This document shows positions 1 through 4,705 of a stretch of 7,627 bases of DNA, in pieces. The translations under genes were made by a program, and so were the position numbers. The notes beneath the pieces were generated by a model. It worked only from the letters and a program-made list of their open reading frames with translations. It did no database searches and was not told the origin of the DNA. This DNA comes from CAYMLQ01 sp964390795. Its GTDB lineage: Bacteria; Verrucomicrobiota; Kiritimatiellia; RFP12; UBA1067. The first letter of the stretch is position 1. Every line of letters starts with the position of its first letter. The DNA is taken from assembly GCA_964390795.1 (NCBI GenBank), contig CAYMLQ010000300.1, forward strand, positions 1 to 7,627. The letters are read 5' to 3'.

Positions 1-54
1 GCGGGGACACTCCTGTCCCCGTATCGCCTGGGAGCGGGGACACTCCTGTCCCCG
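1..54 (+). repeat. Two GC-rich hairpin repeats abutting gene A1
   Basis: Two copies of the 18-base hairpin GGGGACACTCCTGTCCCC lie at 3-20 and 36-53. Each has a perfect 7-bp stem (GGGGACA/TGTCCCC) and a CTCC loop. The second copy is preceded by GGGAGC. The linker is CGTATCGCCT-like rather than the GGCGCTA form seen elsewhere in the window. The left end is cut by the window edge, so more copies may lie upstream. The sequence is stop-free in the frame of the following gene and reads A-G-T-L-L-S-P twice. It could therefore be the 5' untranslated region of A1 or part of its coding region. Confidence 0.9.
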
Positions 55-1851
55 TTGCGGAGCTTCTGTCACATTTCGTTCGGCTTGCTTCTGTTTCCAG
101 CCGCCCTTTGCGCCGCCGAGCGCTCCTATGACTTTTATCAGCCTCAGGTGAAGCACGCCACCATCCACGCGGGCAAGCTCGCCGAGGGCCACTACGCCTA
201 CAACCACATGGCCTCAGTCCAGTGGTTCGACGGGCGCTTCCATGCCGTCTGGGGCGGCCACGCCGAAACGCACAAAGAGGGCGTTCCCGGCCAGCTCGAC
301 CTCTGGGCGACCAGCTCCGATTTCGAGACGTGGAGCGCCCCGCAGCCCCTCGCCCACACCGGCCCCGATGCGCTCGCACGCGACCCGCAATGCGTCCAGT
401 GGCAGCCGAACCTGCTCAACTTCCATGACCGCCAACTCTGGTGCGTCTGGACGTTCAACAGCAAAGACCCGCAGCTCGACGGCCTCTGGCTGAGCACGCT
501 CGATGTCGGCGCCCCCGCCTGGAAGCACCGCCGCATCCAGCGCCGCCAGGAGGTCGACGGCCGCTCGTGCTCGATCTTCGCCAGCCAGAACCCGGTGTTG
601 CTCGCCTCGGGCCGTGTGCTCGCGCCAGTGACGCTCAACTACCGCGACCCGAAGCACGACGCCGGCGGCGGCCACACCGCGACGAACCTCGTCCGCCGCT
701 GGAACGTCTGCCTCTACACCGACGACGACGGCGCGTCCTGGCGCTGCTCCACGCCCCTCAGCGCTATCGACGACCCGGAAGGCCAGTGGGAGCCCTTCTT
801 CTACGAGCAAGCCGACGGACGCATCCGCGCTTACACGCGCAACTTCACCAAGGCCATCCCGCCCGGTTCGCAGTGGCGCTTCACAACGGTCGGCACCGGT
901 TCGCAGAAAGGCACGCCTGTCCTGTTCCCCGATGACCCCGTTCTTTCGTTCATGGAAACCGCCAATTGCCGCCCGCAAGTCTTCAGCCTGCCAGGCGGGC
1001 GCTACTGCCTTTTGCAGCAGGACGCCTTCGTCAACCACCGCGACTATCAGACGCGCGTGAACGTCGCGCTCCACTTCAGCCGCAGCGGCGCGGACGATTT
1101 CGTGGCGGCTTGCCCCGTCTCGCGGCCCGGCGTGCTGAGCGCCTACCCGCAGGGCGTCGCGCACGGCGGCAACCTCTATCTTGCCTACACCGTCGGCCCC
1201 GGAGACCAGCCGCGCGGTATCGAAGGCGCGCTCGTCTCGCCCGCCCCTGCCGCGGATCGGCACTACGTCTGGCCCCGCGCCAAGGAGCTGGTCCGCCTGG
1301 AGGAGTCGCGCGGCGCGGACGGCAAGAAGGTCGTAAAACGCGCCAACCCGGACGCGCGCACCGCGCTGCCGGAGCGCAAGACCGCGGATGGCCGCACCGT
1401 GCTTCGCTTCGCGGGCCGCGCCAGCGCGGGCCTGGACCTCGACCCGCTCGACTTTCCGGCCGGCCAGACTCTGTCGCTGCGCTTCGACGCCAAGGTGCTG
1501 CGCCTCCAAGACAAAGGCATGCTGATCCTCTGCTCGCTCGGCGAACGCATCCCGCTCCGGCTCGGCGTGCCCGCGAACCGCCCCGACGCGCTCTACGCAT
1601 ACACCCGCGAACAGTGGCGGCCCGTCGCCGAGTTCACGCCGAACCAGTGGCACGAAGTCCGGCTCACCGTGCGCGGCACGGAGTTCTCCGTCGCCGTCGA
1701 CAGCCAGCCGCCCAAGACTTTTCCGAACCCGCTCGTGAACCCGACGCCGCGACTCTACCTCGGCGACGGCTTCGAGGTCGATTATCTCAACAGCAACGCC
1801 GGCTCGGAGTTCCTGATTGATCTGGCCAGCCTGCGGACGAAGGTGCAATAA
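55..1851 (+). CDS. A1: secreted sialidase-fold BNR protein with C-terminal LamG-like domain
   Basis: Probable exported glycan-active beta-propeller of 598 aa from a TTG at 55. Residues 2-20 form a Sec signal peptide (R2, a hydrophobic LLLF stretch, cleavage near A20-A21 before E22). The propeller spans about 25-400. It has one good Asp-box at 222-229 (T-x-D-x-G-x-S-W), a degenerate one at 87-93, the motif QWQPNL at 115-120 with NSKD at 135-138, and WEP at 245-247 followed by DG (254-255) and R262. That last motif recalls the Glu and Arg of sialidase-type active sites. Residues about 440-598 look like a concanavalin/LamG-like beta-sandwich. No FRIP motif is seen, so the substrate is unknown. 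The frame is open to the window's left edge and no Shine-Dalgarno precedes the TTG, so the true start may lie further upstream inside the hairpin repeats. A1 is the paralog of A2 and the first of four same-strand genes. Fold call is firm, enzymatic call tentative. Confidence 0.9.
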   Translation: MRSFCHISFGLLLFPAALCAAERSYDFYQPQVKHATIHAGKLAEGHYAYNHMASVQWFDGRFHAVWGGHAETHKEGVPGQLDLWATSSDFETWSAPQPLAHTGPDALARDPQCVQWQPNLLNFHDRQLWCVWTFNSKDPQLDGLWLSTLDVGAPAWKHRRIQRRQEVDGRSCSIFASQNPVLLASGRVLAPVTLNYRDPKHDAGGGHTATNLVRRWNVCLYTDDDGASWRCSTPLSAIDDPEGQWEPFFYEQADGRIRAYTRNFTKAIPPGSQWRFTTVGTGSQKGTPVLFPDDPVLSFMETANCRPQVFSLPGGRYCLLQQDAFVNHRDYQTRVNVALHFSRSGADDFVAACPVSRPGVLSAYPQGVAHGGNLYLAYTVGPGDQPRGIEGALVSPAPAADRHYVWPRAKELVRLEESRGADGKKVVKRANPDARTALPERKTADGRTVLRFAGRASAGLDLDPLDFPAGQTLSLRFDAKVLRLQDKGMLILCSLGERIPLRLGVPANRPDALYAYTREQWRPVAEFTPNQWHEVRLTVRGTEFSVAVDSQPPKTFPNPLVNPTPRLYLGDGFEVDYLNSNAGSEFLIDLASLRTKVQ

Positions 1852-1878
1852 TCCAAAAACGCGAGAAATCGACAGCCG

Positions 1879-1883
1879 AAAGG
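1879..1883 (+). promoter_or_regulatory. Ribosome binding site of B1
   Basis: AAAGG lies six bases before the ATG at 1890, a modest Shine-Dalgarno at normal spacing. It sits in the 38-base gap after the A1 stop codon (TAA at 1849-1851). No terminator or promoter is evident in that gap, which supports co-transcription of A1 and B1. Confidence 0.6.
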
Positions 1884-1889
1884 CAAGCC

Positions 1890-3320
1890 ATGAAAAAACT
1901 TATCCGTCTCCCCTTCGTCGCCTTAATGTGGGTACTGGCCGCTCAACTTCAAGCAGCCGCACCGACGAACGACGTCCATTTCATCGCCTCGCCGGCCGAC
2001 CTCAAGGCCCGCATCGCCGCCCAGCTCCCGATCACCAAACCCGACTTTGTGGTTTTCGTACCGGAGGCGACGGCCGACGTGAGCGACACCGGCAACGAGC
2101 ACTTCCTCGTGTTCGACGGACCCGACGGCTCGCTCATGGCGGTCTGGACCCAAAGTTCCGTCGAGAACTTCTCGACCAACACGCCGCCCGACCAGCACAT
2201 CGTCTTCGCGCGCAGCGCCGACGAAGGCACGACGTGGACCAAGCCCCGCATCATCGCGGGCCCCAAGAAAGCCGGAGACGGCCACATGGCGAGCTGGGCC
2301 TATCCGCTCGTCAGCAAACGCGGGCGGGTCTACGTGCTCTACAGCCAGTCGATCGGGATCTTCGACTCCTTCATCCACCACACCGGCTGGCTGCACGGCA
2401 TCTTCAGCGACGACGGCGGCGCGACGTGGTCCACGCCGCAGAACGTACCCGTCGCCCGCAGCGTCAACGACAACCCCGACCCGGCCATGCCGCCCAACAT
2501 GCTCTGCTGGCAGAAGCCGCTGCGCCTCGGCAAAAACGGCACGTATTTCGCCGGCTTCACGCGCTGGACGAGCTTCGCGGTGCGCCCGCCCGTGCCGCTC
2601 AAGAATCTGGGCTCAGCCGACTCGCGCGTAGAATTCATGCGCTTCGAGAACATCGACGAGAACCCCGAGCCCAAGGACATCAAGATCAGCTGGTTCATGT
2701 CCAACGATAAGGCCCTCGCGGTGTCCTGCCCGAAGGCCCCGCAGAACAGCGTCTGCCAGGAGCCGTCAATCGTAAAGCTCCCGGACGGCCGCCTCTTCTG
2801 CGTGATGCGCACCGCCGCGGGCAGCCCCTTCTGGAGCGCCAGCGCAGATACGGGCGAAACGTGGACAGAGCCGCGGCGCCTGCTGAGCAAAGACGGCGGC
2901 GCGCCGCTGCTGCACCCCGTCTCGCCGTGCCCGATCTACGACGTCGGAGGCAGCGAGGCGGGCAGCGGCCGCTACGTGCTCTTCATCCACAACAACGACG
3001 GCAACTTTAAAGGCTACAGGCCGAATCCGCCCGTCACCGGCTTCAACCGCCGCCCCGTCCTGCTCGCCGCCGGACGCTTCCAGCCCGGCGCCGACCAGCC
3101 GGTCTGGTTCGACGAGCCGCGCTTCTTCATGGATCACGACAACGTCAGCCTCGGCAAGCCCGGCACGAGCGGCCGCATGGACTTGTCGCTCTATGCCAGC
3201 TTCACCGTCCGCCAAGGTAAGCCTGTGCTCTGGTATCCAGACCGCAAGTTCTTCCTGCTCGGCCGCATCATCGGCGAGGAGTGGGTCGCTCCCGCCGCAC
3301 ACCTTGGAGGTCAACCATGA
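1890..3320 (+). CDS. B1: secreted sialidase family (BNR/Asp-box) protein
   Basis: Predicted exported six-bladed propeller of 476 aa. The start ATG has a Shine-Dalgarno at 1879-1883 and is followed by a signal peptide: K2, K3 and R6, a hydrophobic core at about 7-20, and cleavage near the Q-A-A-A run at 21-24. Three canonical Asp-boxes (S-x-D-x-G-x-T-W) occur at 109-116, 173-180 and 318-325. QEPS at 290-293 followed by LPDGRL at 297-302 and R307 matches the BNR_2/sialidase pattern of a Glu and an Arg on neighbouring strands. Other blocks shared with B2 are GHMASWAYPL (131-140), HHTGWLHGIF (163-172) and the C-terminal WYPDRKFFLLG. There is no FRIP-type N-terminal arginine motif and no accessory domain, so activity as a true exo-sialidase is uncertain. 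It could act on another sugar or only bind. The stop overlaps the B2 start by ATGA, which implies coupled translation. Confidence 0.93.
   Translation: MKKLIRLPFVALMWVLAAQLQAAAPTNDVHFIASPADLKARIAAQLPITKPDFVVFVPEATADVSDTGNEHFLVFDGPDGSLMAVWTQSSVENFSTNTPPDQHIVFARSADEGTTWTKPRIIAGPKKAGDGHMASWAYPLVSKRGRVYVLYSQSIGIFDSFIHHTGWLHGIFSDDGGATWSTPQNVPVARSVNDNPDPAMPPNMLCWQKPLRLGKNGTYFAGFTRWTSFAVRPPVPLKNLGSADSRVEFMRFENIDENPEPKDIKISWFMSNDKALAVSCPKAPQNSVCQEPSIVKLPDGRLFCVMRTAAGSPFWSASADTGETWTEPRRLLSKDGGAPLLHPVSPCPIYDVGGSEAGSGRYVLFIHNNDGNFKGYRPNPPVTGFNRRPVLLAAGRFQPGADQPVWFDEPRFFMDHDNVSLGKPGTSGRMDLSLYASFTVRQGKPVLWYPDRKFFLLGRIIGEEWVAPAAHLGGQP
3306..3310 (+). promoter_or_regulatory. Strong ribosome binding site of B2 (decides its start)
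   Basis: GGAGG ends six bases before ATG 3317 and lies within the last codons of B1. It selects ATG 3317 over the in-frame ATG at 3281, which would add twelve residues of basic sequence before the signal peptide. This is the best Shine-Dalgarno in the window. Confidence 0.85.
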
Positions 3321-4705
3321 ACGCCCGTCGCATCCTGCTCGCCACCGCCTGCCTGTCCGCCGCCGCCTCATACGCCGCGCCGTCGACGAACGCGCCCGCC
3401 CGTTCGAAAGATCCCAACTTCATCGCCACTCCCGCCGACCTCAAGGCCCGCATCCCGTCCCAGCTCCAGATCACCAAACCCGACTTTGTGGTCTTCGTGC
3501 CCGAGGTCACCGACGCCGGAGTCAACGACACGGGCAACGAGCACTTTCTGGTCTTCGACGGGCCGGACGGCACCTTGATGGCCGTCTGGACGCAGAGTTC
3601 GGCGGAGTCGCAGCCCGACCAGCACATCGCTTTCGCCCGCAGCGCCGACGAGGGCAAGACCTGGACCCGGCCGCGCATCATCGCGGGGCCGAAGAAGCCC
3701 GGCGACGGCCACATGGCGAGCTGGGCCTATCCGCTCGTCAGCAAGGCCGGCCGCATCTACATGCTCTACAGCCAGCACATCGGCCGCGTCGACAACTTTC
3801 CGCACCACACGGGCTGGCTGCACGGCATCTTCAGCGACGACAGCGGCGCCACCTGGTCCGCGCCCCAGAACATCCCGCTCCCCCGCAGCCTCCGCGACAA
3901 CCCCGACACCACGATGCCGCCGAACATCCTCTGCTGGCAAAAGCCGAACCGGCTCGGCAAGGACGGCCGGTACTTCGCGGGCATCACGCGCTGGACCAGC
4001 TTCGCAGTGACCAAAAATCCGACCAAGTCGTGGATGTCCGCCGACGCACGCGTGGAATTCATGCGCTTCGAAAATGTGGATGACAACCCCGAGCCCAAGG
4101 ACCTCAAGATCGCCTGGTTCGCGTTCAACGAAAAGGCGCTCTCTGTGCCCTACCCTGGCCATCCCGAGGTCAGCGCCTGCCAGGAGCCTTCCGTCGTCAA
4201 GCTCCCGGACGACCGCCTCTTCTGCGTCATGCGCACCGCCTCCGGCAGCCCCTACTGGAGCGTCAGCGCCGACGTCGGCGAGACCTGGACCCAGCCCCGC
4301 CCGCTCTTGCGCAAGGACGGCGGCGCCCCGCTCCTCCACCCGCTCTCGCCCTGCCCGCTTTACGACCTGGGCGGCAACACCGCAGGCAGCGGCAGCTACG
4401 CGCTCTTCATCCACAACCACGACGGCCACTACAAGCAATACGGCCCGACCGACAGCGGCTTCCACCGCCGTCCGATCCATCTCGTGCGCGGCACGTTCAA
4501 GGCGGGAGCGGACCAGCCGGTCTGGTTTGACGAGCCCCGGCTCTTCTTTGACCATGACGGCGTGAGCCTCGGCAAGCCCGGCACGAGCGGCCGGCTCGAC
4601 CTCGCACTCTACTCGAGCTGGACCGTCCGCAACGGCGTTCCCGTGCTCTGGTATCCGGAGCGAAAGTTCTTCCTGCTCGGCAAAATCATTCCTCCCCATC
4701 CATGA
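3317..4705 (+). CDS. B2: secreted sialidase family (BNR/Asp-box) protein, tandem paralog of B1
   Basis: A 462-aa predicted exported propeller and close duplicate of B1. The ATG at 3317 overlaps the B1 stop (ATGA) and is preceded by GGAGG. The signal peptide has R4 and R5, a hydrophobic Ala/Leu core at 6-19 and a likely cleavage at S-Y-A|A (A20). Asp-boxes occur at 109-116, 173-180 and 317-324, the same register as in B1. QEPS at 289-292 and R306 repeat the presumed active-site pair, although the B1 LPDGRL motif is LPDDRL here (G to D at residue 299). B2 aligns with B1 along its whole length with only small indels: a shorter segment near 95-100 and a shorter C-terminus ending IIPPHP. Some DNA blocks of about 40 bases are identical between the copies. 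Substrate unknown. Close paralogs kept side by side suggest related but different glycan targets, or a recent duplication. Confidence 0.93.
   Translation: MNARRILLATACLSAAASYAAPSTNAPARSKDPNFIATPADLKARIPSQLQITKPDFVVFVPEVTDAGVNDTGNEHFLVFDGPDGTLMAVWTQSSAESQPDQHIAFARSADEGKTWTRPRIIAGPKKPGDGHMASWAYPLVSKAGRIYMLYSQHIGRVDNFPHHTGWLHGIFSDDSGATWSAPQNIPLPRSLRDNPDTTMPPNILCWQKPNRLGKDGRYFAGITRWTSFAVTKNPTKSWMSADARVEFMRFENVDDNPEPKDLKIAWFAFNEKALSVPYPGHPEVSACQEPSVVKLPDDRLFCVMRTASGSPYWSVSADVGETWTQPRPLLRKDGGAPLLHPLSPCPLYDLGGNTAGSGSYALFIHNHDGHYKQYGPTDSGFHRRPIHLVRGTFKAGADQPVWFDEPRLFFDHDGVSLGKPGTSGRLDLALYSSWTVRNGVPVLWYPERKFFLLGKIIPPHP

Noticed and set aside
214..1848. Long minus-strand frame (544 aa) opposite A1
   Set aside because: It is the antisense shadow of a GC-rich gene; composition is Arg/Ala/Val-rich with no recognisable domain, while the plus strand has clear conserved motifs.
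3281..3316. Upstream in-frame ATG for B2
   Set aside because: The ATG at 3317 has GGAGG at ideal spacing, the ATGA overlap and begins a proper signal peptide; the 12-residue extension has none of these.
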